Assembly: GCA_000701625.1 (NCBI GenBank)
Contig: JNJK01000005.1
Span: forward strand, 124,001-188,000
Length of the DNA: 64,000 bases
From: Lachnospiraceae bacterium MC2017
GTDB taxonomy: Bacteria; Bacillota; Clostridia; Lachnospirales; Lachnospiraceae
Direction of reading: 5' to 3'
Shown here: positions 43,730 to 52,060 of the stretch, in pieces
How the letters are laid out: each line of letters opens with the position of its first letter
Numbering within the stretch: position 1 is the stretch's first letter
Notes under the pieces: generated by a model
What the model saw: only the letters and a program-made list of their open reading frames with translations
Database searches by the model: none
What the model was told of the DNA's origin: nothing
Made by a program: the position numbers and the translations under genes

Positions 43730-44944
43730 ATGAAACTTGATCAGATAATCATATCATTACTGGAAACCGATCTTTATAAATTCAGCATGGGACAGGCGAT
43801 TTACCACCAGTTCCCGGGATACAAGACAACTTGGACATTTAAGTGCAGAAATAAAGATGTACACTTTACTGCTGATATGGTAACTGAGATCAAGGAGCAG
43901 ATAAAAGCATACTGTAATCTGCGTTTTACCGAGGAAGAGCTTGAGTATCTCGACGGTATCAAGTGGATCAAGGGTTCTTATGTGGATTTTCTCCGTCTCT
44001 GGCAGCCTCGCTTCGAGGACTTCGAGATCACAACCGATGCTGAATGCGGTCTTGCTATAGATACAAAGGGAACATGGCTCAATACTTCCATGTATGAGAT
44101 CCCGACTCTCGCTATCGTAAACGAAGTTTACTTCCGTATGCAGTATAACTACGATGAACTTCTTGAAAGTTTCAAAGAAAAGCTCGACGAAAAATACAAC
44201 AAGCTCCATTCAGGCACATGGTATGCAGGCGTTTTCTCCGAATTTGGTCTCCGCCGCAGACTTTCAGCTGAAGCACAAGCTCTGGCTGTCGAGAAATTCT
44301 CACACTTGAACGATACGATGGAATGTTCCTCTAGCTTTATCGGTACAAGCAACGTATATCTCGCAAAGAAATTCGGCATCACTCCTGTAGGAACTATGGC
44401 TCATGAATGGATCATGTGCGTAGGTCAGGGAAATCATAAGCATAACCCGGCTTACTCTAACTGGTACGCGCTCAATGCCTGGGTCAGAGAATACGGCGTC
44501 CTTAACGGAACTGCTCTTACAGACGCTATCACTACCGACTGCTTCTTAAAGGATTTCCAGCTAACATTTGCTACCCTCTTCTCCGGTGTAAGGCATGACA
44601 GCGGCGATCCGATAGAGTGGGGAGAAAAAATGATCAGGCATTACGAAAGTCTTGGTCTTGATCCTAAGAATAAGACTCTCCTCTTCTCTGATTCACTTAA
44701 TTTCGAGAAAGCCGATGCGATCTTCCGCCACTTCCATAACAGGACAAAGGTTGCATTTGGTATAGGAACCTATCTTTCAAACGACACCTCGGTTCCGGCA
44801 CTTAATATCGTTATGAAGACCACCGCCTGCAACGGTCAGGACGTAGCAAAGATCTCCGACACTCCCGGAAAAGGCATGTGCAGAAATCCCGAATACGTCG
44901 ATTACCTGCAGAGATGTATCGACTGGAGAATGCAGCACGAATAA
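43730..44944 (+). CDS. pncB: Nicotinate phosphoribosyltransferase
   Basis: A 404-residue enzyme that couples nicotinate to phosphoribosyl pyrophosphate, forming nicotinate mononucleotide. Family marks are the opening LLETDLYKFSMGQAIYHQFP, the active-site MAHEWIMCVGQGN (His near residue 224), TLFSGVRHDSGDPIEWGEKM and KVAFGIGTYLSNDTSVPALN. The length suits the short E. coli-like class. It follows pncA on the same strand with the repeat in between; GGAGG precedes the ATG. With pncA and the NrtR-like gene it completes a nicotinamide-to-NAD salvage unit. Confidence 0.96.
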   Translation: MKLDQIIISLLETDLYKFSMGQAIYHQFPGYKTTWTFKCRNKDVHFTADMVTEIKEQIKAYCNLRFTEEELEYLDGIKWIKGSYVDFLRLWQPRFEDFEITTDAECGLAIDTKGTWLNTSMYEIPTLAIVNEVYFRMQYNYDELLESFKEKLDEKYNKLHSGTWYAGVFSEFGLRRRLSAEAQALAVEKFSHLNDTMECSSSFIGTSNVYLAKKFGITPVGTMAHEWIMCVGQGNHKHNPAYSNWYALNAWVREYGVLNGTALTDAITTDCFLKDFQLTFATLFSGVRHDSGDPIEWGEKMIRHYESLGLDPKNKTLLFSDSLNFEKADAIFRHFHNRTKVAFGIGTYLSNDTSVPALNIVMKTTACNGQDVAKISDTPGKGMCRNPEYVDYLQRCIDWRMQHE

Positions 44945-44957
44945 CCTGTCTTTGGTA

Positions 44958-45005
44958 AAAAAACACTCACGCCCGCTATAACATCGGTTTATAGCGGGCG
45001 CGAGT
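44958..45005. terminator. Bidirectional terminator
   Basis: ACTCACGCCCGCTATAA pairs with TTATAGCGGGCGCGAGT (one mismatch). Seven A residues on the left side provide a U-run for minus-strand transcripts; the plus-strand side is less U-rich. It separates pncB from the convergent ATPase/RloB-like unit. Confidence 0.85.
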
Positions 45006-45096
45006 ATTATCATGTTTTTACTGTATCATCCTGTTTCATTAACCATGAAAATGGATATTTAGTATTACCTCACGTGGTATTGTAACCACCAAATTC

Positions 45097-45633
45097 TCAT
45101 TTTTTCAACAAATCCTGCAACGTGTATTCACCTTTACGTACATCAGAAACATGCTCATACATATGAATACTTTGAAGAAGATCATCAATGTTTTTGAAGT
45201 ACGTTTTCACCCATTGCCTACTTTTTAAATTCTCCTTTTTGAAGATCTGTTTACAGTATTCACTAGGTTTCATCCCAGATTTCTTAAACTGATCATATTT
45301 TCCCTCATTAAGAATAATAAGCATTTCTATTTCAGGAGCCGTAATAACGTTTATAACATCAACATTATCACAGTACGGACGACTCAATCTAAATTTTTCT
45401 CTTCTTGAATCAAGTACCCGAATAATCGTAAGCTTAAAATTTATTCTTACATTGAGATATCTTTTTTCAAACGTTCCGGCATTTCTACACCTTATTATCT
45501 CGCCATAGAAAAGATCTTCTTCTGAAAATATCAGCTTTTCAGCATCAAGAAGCATCTCCATTATTGCGGTTTCCGCTCCACCTTCGCATATTACAGCAAC
45601 CTTTTCTCCGAGGTTGATCTTCTCTCTTTTCAC
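45097..45633 (-). CDS. RloB/TOPRIM-like partner protein of the ATPase
   Basis: A 178-residue protein, tentatively RloB-like. Near the N-terminus VAVICEGGAETAIMEMLLD carries the CEG...E pattern of RloB and TOPRIM-type nucleases; IIRVLDSRREKF (near 72-82) occupies the place of the acidic DxD but has only one aspartate. ITAPEIEMLIILNEGKYDQF (97-116) recalls the NPxFExWLLLHF segment of RloB. The start overlaps the ATPase stop by four bases, so they are translationally coupled. Such ATPase-effector pairs (RloA/RloB, PARIS AriA/AriB, OLD-type) act in phage defence; whether this one does is an inference. AT-rich codon use contrasts with pncB. Confidence 0.55.
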   Translation of the reverse strand: MKREKINLGEKVAVICEGGAETAIMEMLLDAEKLIFSEEDLFYGEIIRCRNAGTFEKRYLNVRINFKLTIIRVLDSRREKFRLSRPYCDNVDVINVITAPEIEMLIILNEGKYDQFKKSGMKPSEYCKQIFKKENLKSRQWVKTYFKNIDDLLQSIHMYEHVSDVRKGEYTLQDLLKK

Positions 45634-46787
45634 CTTATCTCCCCCTGAAGGAATTTTCTATAATCCTGAACAGCCTCATAGCTTGGTGCAGTACCATTCA
45701 GATAATCGCTGTCATAAGCAAGACTTTTCTTAATATCATTTCTGGTGAAACGAGACGCAAGGTTTTCTAACGATATTCCCTCTTCATTCCTAATAATATA
45801 AGTATTATCATTTCGATCAAACTCATCCAGCAATGACGAATAATGCGTTGAAAATATTAATCTTGCACCATTTTTATTAATACCAATATTTTGGAATAAC
45901 CTGATCAATACAGCAACAAGTTCCCTATTAAAATGATTTTCCATTTCATCTATCAGAAGAACTCCACCATTCTTAAATATTTCTGCAGCTACCATATAGA
46001 CAGTTAGTCCCTTTATAGTACCTGAAGATAAATAGAGATTTAATTCTCTTTCATTTGAGAGTATTATTTCTTCCTTCTGTCTATAGAACTTCAACCGTAT
46101 ATCTTTCTTCAAACCTTTCTTCTCATAACGAAGATATTCAACACTAGGATCCAACATTTTCAAAAGACTAGATGGAAAAGAAGCTTCCACTTCCAATCGG
46201 TTGTCATCCGTTATATCAGACAAATCCTTATAATTAATCTTACACGCATGCTCTTTATTGTATGCGATCATAATACTTATATCGTCTCTAAGATATGCCT
46301 CATTATTATCTCTGTTTACTTCAGAATCATATTTTGTAAAATCAAAAAGATTTTTCTTATACTTTACTCTTTTAGCTGACTTCGACTTCAAACTTTCATC
46401 CAAAATAACATATCTTCTTTCATTACTGCTTCTATCAAGTCCAATCTCTACTGATAAAACATTTACATTTTCATCATCATAAAAGAAAATCTCTAGTTTC
46501 AGACAGTCATCATCATTCATAACCGCTAGTACATCCCGTACTCCAGTATTATTTATCTGATTTGCCGAAAGCAAATTCAAGACAAATGAAATCATGTTCA
46601 GAACGATCGTCTTTCCAGAAGCATTAATCCCGATAAGAGCTATCACGTTATTCAGATAAATATTTGAAAACAAATTTGTCATCTGATCACAATCTTCATC
46701 TGTAACCCTATGCGAAGCAATAAAATCTATTGTTTCGCTTTTCCTAAATAAAGGATATCCCGAAATAACAATTCTTAATAGCTTCAT
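45630..46787 (-). CDS. AAA/ABC-type ATPase of a two-gene unit
   Basis: A 385-residue ATPase of the AAA_15/AAA_21 (RloA/OLD-like) group. It starts MKLLRIVISGYPLFRKSETI behind GAGGTC. Walker A is GINASGKTIVLNMI at 53-66, the ABC-like signature LSSGTIKGLTVYM near 262, Walker B GVLLIDEMENHFN near 285-297 and the H-loop LIFSTHYSSLLDEF near 320-335. Between them (80-250) is a lid with many charged residues and no recognisable domain. It has no nuclease domain of its own; that role would fall to the partner gene, whose start overlaps this stop. AT-rich DNA compared with flanks suggests horizontal acquisition. Confidence 0.8.
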   Translation of the reverse strand: MKLLRIVISGYPLFRKSETIDFIASHRVTDEDCDQMTNLFSNIYLNNVIALIGINASGKTIVLNMISFVLNLLSANQINNTGVRDVLAVMNDDDCLKLEIFFYDDENVNVLSVEIGLDRSSNERRYVILDESLKSKSAKRVKYKKNLFDFTKYDSEVNRDNNEAYLRDDISIMIAYNKEHACKINYKDLSDITDDNRLEVEASFPSSLLKMLDPSVEYLRYEKKGLKKDIRLKFYRQKEEIILSNERELNLYLSSGTIKGLTVYMVAAEIFKNGGVLLIDEMENHFNRELVAVLIRLFQNIGINKNGARLIFSTHYSSLLDEFDRNDNTYIIRNEEGISLENLASRFTRNDIKKSLAYDSDYLNGTAPSYEAVQDYRKFLQGEIR

Positions 46788-47122
46788 CTTTGACCTCACT
46801 TTACATTATTTACGAGTTTTATGTAATTATTCACTCCTATTCTAAATGTTTAGAGTTGTTACTTCAAGCAACAATTACGTTTTTTCTGTAAATAATCGCA
46901 AAAAGACATCCAACAACATTTCATTCATACTTACTCCTCCAAAATTATACAAATCTAAGTCCATTGCGTCATATCCAAACAATGCTATAATTATTATGGT
47001 TTTCTGTATTCTATAATATATGTTGATGTAAGATTCAAAGATACAATTTATACTTCATAACAAACTAAGGGATGCCTTGCGTAATAAAGGGGCTCAAGCA
47101 TGGCACAGGGGGGAAATATCAT
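46788..47122. other. 335-base AT-rich region between divergent units
   Basis: Promoter space for the ATPase unit (minus) and for the propeller/HD-GYP gene (plus). Two TATAAT elements are present near 46986 and 47012 on the plus strand. No structured RNA was recognised. Confidence 0.55.
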
Positions 47123-50100
47123 ATGAAGGAATGGAAAGTCGCTAAGATTATTCTGTTTGTTACGCTATGCGTATGCATGAATGTTTTCGGAAGGCTTCTG
47201 TCAGTCTCGATCGGCCTGCCTCTTTGGACCGATTCATTCGGCACGGCAATGTGTTCCTGTGTTGCCGGGCCGGTCTGCGGTGCCATTGTGGGAGTTACAG
47301 GAAATCTTGCATACGGCGTTGTGGATCACCTTTCTGCCGCATACGCTGTCACCAGTGTCGCTCTTGCCATTATCATAGGCAGGGCAGCAAAAAAGCATTG
47401 GTTTGATCATTTCTACGGCTTTATGGCTGCCGCTTCTTTAGCTATGCTCACGGCACTGATCGTTTCTGTGCCCGTCGATCTCATTTTTTCAAACGGATAT
47501 ACAGGTAATATATGGGGTAACGGTGTCATTGATTATCTTTTAGATAAAGAATGGCCTCCTTTTATATGCACGGTTTTAGGACAGCTCACGATTGAATTTC
47601 CAGATAAGATCCTTACTATGGCTGCAGTATATGTGACTCTTATTATAATGGACATCCGGGGCGAAAATGGAAAAAAGGGAAACATATCTGCTTCAGGCAG
47701 GACTGCTGCAGGTATCACTTTATTCTTATGCACGTCACTTGCTCTTTCCCTTATCATATCCTCCCCCGCTGAGGCTCGAAACCAGTCAGATTCCATAGAT
47801 TACAACGACTACGTTCAAAGCATTTACAGCAGTAATAACGGTCTTCCTTGCGGCGAAGCCAATGACATTGCCCAGACTAATGACGGGGTTCTCTGGATAG
47901 GCACTTATGCGGGCCTGTACCGTTATAACGGACGAGAATTCCGCTGGGTGGATAACTTTGAATCTGTTAAAAATGTTAACTGCCTTTATGTAGATGAGGA
48001 AGGACGTCTCTGGATAGGAACCAACGACAACGGCCTGTCTATCATGATCCGGGAAAAAATAGTAAATGTCCTGGATCAGACCTCCGGTCTCCCATCCAAT
48101 TCTGTCCGCAGCATCGTACGGGCTTCCGACGGCTATTATTATATCGGCACCACAAACAGCATGCTTGTTGTGGCCATGAATAACGGTCTGAAGGCTGTAA
48201 ACACCCTCGATGAAGTGAAATATGCTGACAGCATAGCCGCAGACAAAAACGGCCATGTAGCAGCCGTTACCTCAGACGGAAATCTTTTCCTGATGGAGAA
48301 TGGTAAAATTCTGGACTCTATTAAATTGCCGGATAAAGAAGAAATTTTTAACTGCTGCGCTTTTTCTTCTGACGGAAAACTAAAAGCCGGATCATCAACA
48401 GATCATATCTACACCTATGACATTTCCGGAGGCAGTTTTAACCAGCAGTATAAAACTACTCTCGATGGTGTAAGCAGCATAAACGATCTGAGTTACTTAG
48501 ATAACGGAACACTTTTTATCTCCGCAGACAACGGTGTATCCTATGTAGACAGCACGGGTTATCATCCATTAAATACAAATAATTTCGATAATTCCATTGA
48601 CAACATGCTTTGTGACTATCAGGGAAATCTATGGTTTTCGTCCTCAAGACTTGGTCTCCTTCGCCTGTCCAAATCTCCCTTCAAGGATGTATATGGATCT
48701 ATCGGAATGGAACGACGGGTAGTAAACGCTGTCGTAAGCTGGCAAAATTCCTATTACATCGGCACAGATACAGGTCTTGATGTGGTTGACAGGGATTGCC
48801 GCAAACAGATTTTTAATGAATTAACCGAAGATCTGAACGGAAAGCGTATCCGCTGTATGTATGTGGATAATGAAGATCATCTCTGGGTATGTACCTATGG
48901 AGACGGCCTTCTGGAATACTCCCCAAACGGAGAATCCTGGCAATATAATTCCGAAAGCGGAAGCTTTGGCAACCGTGCCCGGATAGTGACCGGTCTTTCA
49001 GATGGAACTATCCTCGCAGCAGGAGATACAGGAATAAGTTTTATCAGAAACCATGAGATAACGCAGACAATACGGGGTGAAGACGGGCTTATCAATTCCA
49101 TGATCCTGACACTTACAGAACGTGATGACGGCTCTATTCTCGCAGGAACAGACGGCGACGGCATTGCCGTTATCAAGGACGGAAAGATACAGAAGATGCT
49201 AACCCGAGATGACGGACTCAGCAGCGGCGTGATATTACGAACCGTTAAAGATCCCAAGTCCGAAGGAGTTTTCATCGTCACCAGCAATAGCCTGTGTTAC
49301 CTCGATCCTGACGGAGCAATTAGAATTCTGGATAAATTCCCGTATTTCAACAACTATGATATATGGGTCAAGGACGAGGATACATTGTTTGTCATGTCCA
49401 GCGCAGGAATTTATGTTGTAGAGCGCGACGAACTGGTAGACGGCGGTGAGATCGCGTGGGAGCTTCTGGATGCTAAAAGAGGTCTTGGCACCTCTCTCAC
49501 TGCCAATTCCTGGAATTATTATAACGAAAACAGTGAACTATTCCTTCCCTGTGATATGGGTGTCTATATCATTGATGTAGATAAATACAACAGTGACATC
49601 CGTTCCTACAGAATGCAGATCGCGTCTGTCCGTCTTGACAATGTACTCCAGCCTCTCCCCCGCACCGGAGTCATATCTGTCGGCAGAACCGTAAACCGCG
49701 TGGAACTTGGCCCTGAAATATTGAATTACACTATCCAGGAACCCAACGTTGGTTATTATCTGGAAGGTTATGATACTCAATGGACAATAGTTCCTCAGAA
49801 TAGCCTTAGTAGTATCATATACGGAAATCTTCCTTCCGGAGAATACACCTTCCATCTCGCCATTATTGACAGTGCAGGTGAAAAAGTTCTTGAGGAACGT
49901 ACTTTTGAACTGATAAAAGAAGGTGAAATATATGAAAGACCGGGCTTTATGGCATATGTTCTCATTCTTCTGATACTGTTCATTATCTGGTTCACCTGGC
50001 TTGTAGTACAGCGTCAGCTCAACCAGCAGCAGATAAAGATAAATATGGCAAACGAAACTGTTATGGCAATCGCTAATGCAGTTGATGCAAAGGACGTCCG

Positions 50101-50785
50101 TACACACCAGCATTCCTCAAGAGTTGCTGAGTATTCCGTACTGATCGCCGATGAAATGCACTGCTTTAAGGGGCCCCACAGGAAGAAAGAACTTTCAAGT
50201 CTCCGTAAAGCCGCTCAGATGCATGATATCGGAAAGATAGGAATACCGGACAGCGTTCTGAACAAGGTCGGACGGCTTACCGATGAAGAATATGCCAAAA
50301 TGAAATCCCACGTTATAGGCGGTTCGGAAATCCTGAAGGACTTCACCCTTGTAGAACATGTTCTGGATGGAACCAGATACCATCATGAACGTTATGACGG
50401 CCGTGGATATCCTGAAGGATTAAAAGGAGAAGAAATCCCTCTGTTCGCGCGTATTATCGGAGTCGCTGATGCATTTGACGCCATGACTTCTAACCGTGTT
50501 TACAGAAAACACATGGACACAGATTATGTCATGAACGAAATGAAACGCGGAAGGGGTACTCAGTTTGATCCGGATGCATTGGACGCATTTTTACGGTTGG
50601 TGGACAGAGGTGTTATCGATCTGGATGCACTTTATGCAGAAAAGCAGAAAGAAGCTCAAAATCTGGATAAAGATTCAGAAGAAGAGCTTACACGCCGTGT
50701 TGAAGAAGATAAAAAAATTCAGGCTGCTGAAATGCAAAAAGATGTACAGAAAAATTCGACTGATGAGAAAGGAGCTAAGGAATGA
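47123..50785 (+). CDS. Membrane sensor: S-component-like domain, beta-propeller, HD-GYP
   Basis: A 1220-residue chimera. The start is MKEWKVAKIILFVTLCVCMN, after a G-rich ribosome site. Residues 1-185 hold five or six membrane segments resembling ECF-transporter S components (LPLWTDSFGTAMCSCVAGPV; GAIVGVTGNLAYGVVDHLS). A further membrane segment near 195-215 leads to an extracellular two-component-regulator propeller at 225-825 (repeats such as GVLWIGTYAGLYRYNGREF, GRLWIGTNDNGLSI, DHLWVCTYGDGLLEY). Then come a Y_Y_Y domain at 860-925 (GYDTQWTIVPQNS), a membrane segment at 940-962 and HD-GYP at 975-1165 (MHDIGKIGIPD; HHERYDGRGYPEGL), with catalytic residues intact, so a c-di-GMP phosphodiesterase is likely. 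A charged coiled tail ends the protein. The stop overlaps the BMP gene start. Confidence 0.87.
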   Translation: MKEWKVAKIILFVTLCVCMNVFGRLLSVSIGLPLWTDSFGTAMCSCVAGPVCGAIVGVTGNLAYGVVDHLSAAYAVTSVALAIIIGRAAKKHWFDHFYGFMAAASLAMLTALIVSVPVDLIFSNGYTGNIWGNGVIDYLLDKEWPPFICTVLGQLTIEFPDKILTMAAVYVTLIIMDIRGENGKKGNISASGRTAAGITLFLCTSLALSLIISSPAEARNQSDSIDYNDYVQSIYSSNNGLPCGEANDIAQTNDGVLWIGTYAGLYRYNGREFRWVDNFESVKNVNCLYVDEEGRLWIGTNDNGLSIMIREKIVNVLDQTSGLPSNSVRSIVRASDGYYYIGTTNSMLVVAMNNGLKAVNTLDEVKYADSIAADKNGHVAAVTSDGNLFLMENGKILDSIKLPDKEEIFNCCAFSSDGKLKAGSSTDHIYTYDISGGSFNQQYKTTLDGVSSINDLSYLDNGTLFISADNGVSYVDSTGYHPLNTNNFDNSIDNMLCDYQGNLWFSSSRLGLLRLSKSPFKDVYGSIGMERRVVNAVVSWQNSYYIGTDTGLDVVDRDCRKQIFNELTEDLNGKRIRCMYVDNEDHLWVCTYGDGLLEYSPNGESWQYNSESGSFGNRARIVTGLSDGTILAAGDTGISFIRNHEITQTIRGEDGLINSMILTLTERDDGSILAGTDGDGIAVIKDGKIQKMLTRDDGLSSGVILRTVKDPKSEGVFIVTSNSLCYLDPDGAIRILDKFPYFNNYDIWVKDEDTLFVMSSAGIYVVERDELVDGGEIAWELLDAKRGLGTSLTANSWNYYNENSELFLPCDMGVYIIDVDKYNSDIRSYRMQIASVRLDNVLQPLPRTGVISVGRTVNRVELGPEILNYTIQEPNVGYYLEGYDTQWTIVPQNSLSSIIYGNLPSGEYTFHLAIIDSAGEKVLEERTFELIKEGEIYERPGFMAYVLILLILFIIWFTWLVVQRQLNQQQIKINMANETVMAIANAVDAKDVRTHQHSSRVAEYSVLIADEMHCFKGPHRKKELSSLRKAAQMHDIGKIGIPDSVLNKVGRLTDEEYAKMKSHVIGGSEILKDFTLVEHVLDGTRYHHERYDGRGYPEGLKGEEIPLFARIIGVADAFDAMTSNRVYRKHMDTDYVMNEMKRGRGTQFDPDALDAFLRLVDRGVIDLDALYAEKQKEAQNLDKDSEEELTRRVEEDKKIQAAEMQKDVQKNSTDEKGAKE

Positions 50786-51975
50786 AGAGAGTTTACATTG
50801 CCACCCTGTTAACTTGCCTTGTATTACTCGCCGCTTTCATTGGCTTTTTTCATATTTTTAATTTTACCGGCGGAAAGGACAGTCTTAAAGTTGGCTTTAT
50901 CTACGACAACGATGAAAGCACTCCATATACCTACAATTTTTCACTTGCAAGAGACGCTCTTGAAAAGAAATATGGTGAAAAGGTTCAGATCTTAACCTGC
51001 AGCAACGTCCTTGATGATGAAATGGAGGAACCTCTTCGGGAACTTGCAGATCAGGGCTGCGACATCATATTTTTCAACGGCTACAGCGAGCTTGTAATGA
51101 AACTGGCTCCGGAATACCCTGATATCCAGTTCTGCCAGACTTCATATATGGATATGAACGGCCAAAAAGTCCCGGCCAATTACCATACTTTTAAGGGAGA
51201 AGCCTATCAGGGACGATACGTGAGCGGAATTGTGGCGGGCATGAAGATCGACCAGATGATAAAAGACGGGGTCATCACAAAGGATCAGGCACTTGTAGGA
51301 TTTGTTGCTGCATTTCCTACATCAGAAGTCATTTCAGGTTATACGGCTTTCATCCTGGGAGTACGGTCAGTTGTGCCTGAGGCTGTGATGAAGGTGTCAT
51401 ACACTCATACCTGGAGCAGTTATGCCGAGGAAAAAAGTGCAGCACAACGTCTTATAAACAACGGTTGCGTGATCATTTCCCAACACACAGACACTATCGG
51501 TCCTGCCATTGCCTGTGAGGAAAACGCGGGAGACGGAATAGTCTTCTTCGTCGGATACAATCAGAGCATGTCCGAAGTAGCCCCTGTAACATCTCTCGTC
51601 ACCTCCAGAATTTGCTGGGAACCCTATGTACTGGAAGCAGCAGATGCAGTTATGTCCAATAGAAAGATCGAATCCGTTGTTTCAGGGCACACACATGGGA
51701 CAGATGTATCTGCCGGATTTGAAAAGGGCTGGGTGGAAATGATAGACCTGAACCAGCAGGTTGCAGCTCAGGGAACTCAGGAAGCCATAAACAGCGCTAT
51801 TGAAAAATTTAAACGTGACAAAACAGACTTCGTTTTCAAGGGAGATTACATCGGAATTGATCCGGATGATCCATCAAAAACCATTGATCTAAAAAAAGGT
51901 TATATAGAAAACGAGAACTCTTCGTATCCTACGTTTAATTACATTCTTTCAGATATCATCACGACAACGAATTGA
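50782..51975 (+). CDS. BMP/PnrA-type substrate-binding protein, N-terminally anchored
   Basis: A 397-residue periplasmic-type binding protein of the BMP (basic membrane protein, PnrA/Med) class, typically for nucleosides. The N-terminus has an uncleaved-looking hydrophobic anchor (VYIATLLTCLVLLAAFIGFFHIF) and no lipobox at the usual place. Family marks: LKVGFIYDNDESTPYTYNFS; YQGRYVSGIVAGMK; VGFVAAFPTSEVISGYTAF; CVIISQHTDTIGPAIACEEN; FVGYNQSMSEVAP. It overlaps the sensor gene by four bases and has no ABC permease beside it, so it more likely feeds ligand occupancy to the sensor than to a transporter; this is inferred from gene order. Confidence 0.87.
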   Translation: MKRVYIATLLTCLVLLAAFIGFFHIFNFTGGKDSLKVGFIYDNDESTPYTYNFSLARDALEKKYGEKVQILTCSNVLDDEMEEPLRELADQGCDIIFFNGYSELVMKLAPEYPDIQFCQTSYMDMNGQKVPANYHTFKGEAYQGRYVSGIVAGMKIDQMIKDGVITKDQALVGFVAAFPTSEVISGYTAFILGVRSVVPEAVMKVSYTHTWSSYAEEKSAAQRLINNGCVIISQHTDTIGPAIACEENAGDGIVFFVGYNQSMSEVAPVTSLVTSRICWEPYVLEAADAVMSNRKIESVVSGHTHGTDVSAGFEKGWVEMIDLNQQVAAQGTQEAINSAIEKFKRDKTDFVFKGDYIGIDPDDPSKTIDLKKGYIENENSSYPTFNYILSDIITTTN

Positions 51976-51999
51976 TCTGCTCTCCCGTTATTTAAACAC

Positions 52000-52036
52000 A
52001 TATGGCAGCCACAATGATCATTTGTGGCTGCCATAT
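52000..52036. terminator. Perfect 15-pair hairpin between convergent genes
   Basis: ATATGGCAGCCACAA (52000-52014) and its exact complement (52022-52036) with a 7-base loop. U-runs are weak on both sides, so termination efficiency is uncertain. Confidence 0.65.
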
Positions 52037-52060
52037 TGGCTTGTTTCGACAAGTGAGACA

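Noticed and set aside
47060-47122. Possible c-di-GMP riboswitch before the HD-GYP gene (GGCACAGGGG)
   Set aside because: Only a short fragment resembles the GEMM core; the paired helices and GAAA loop are absent.
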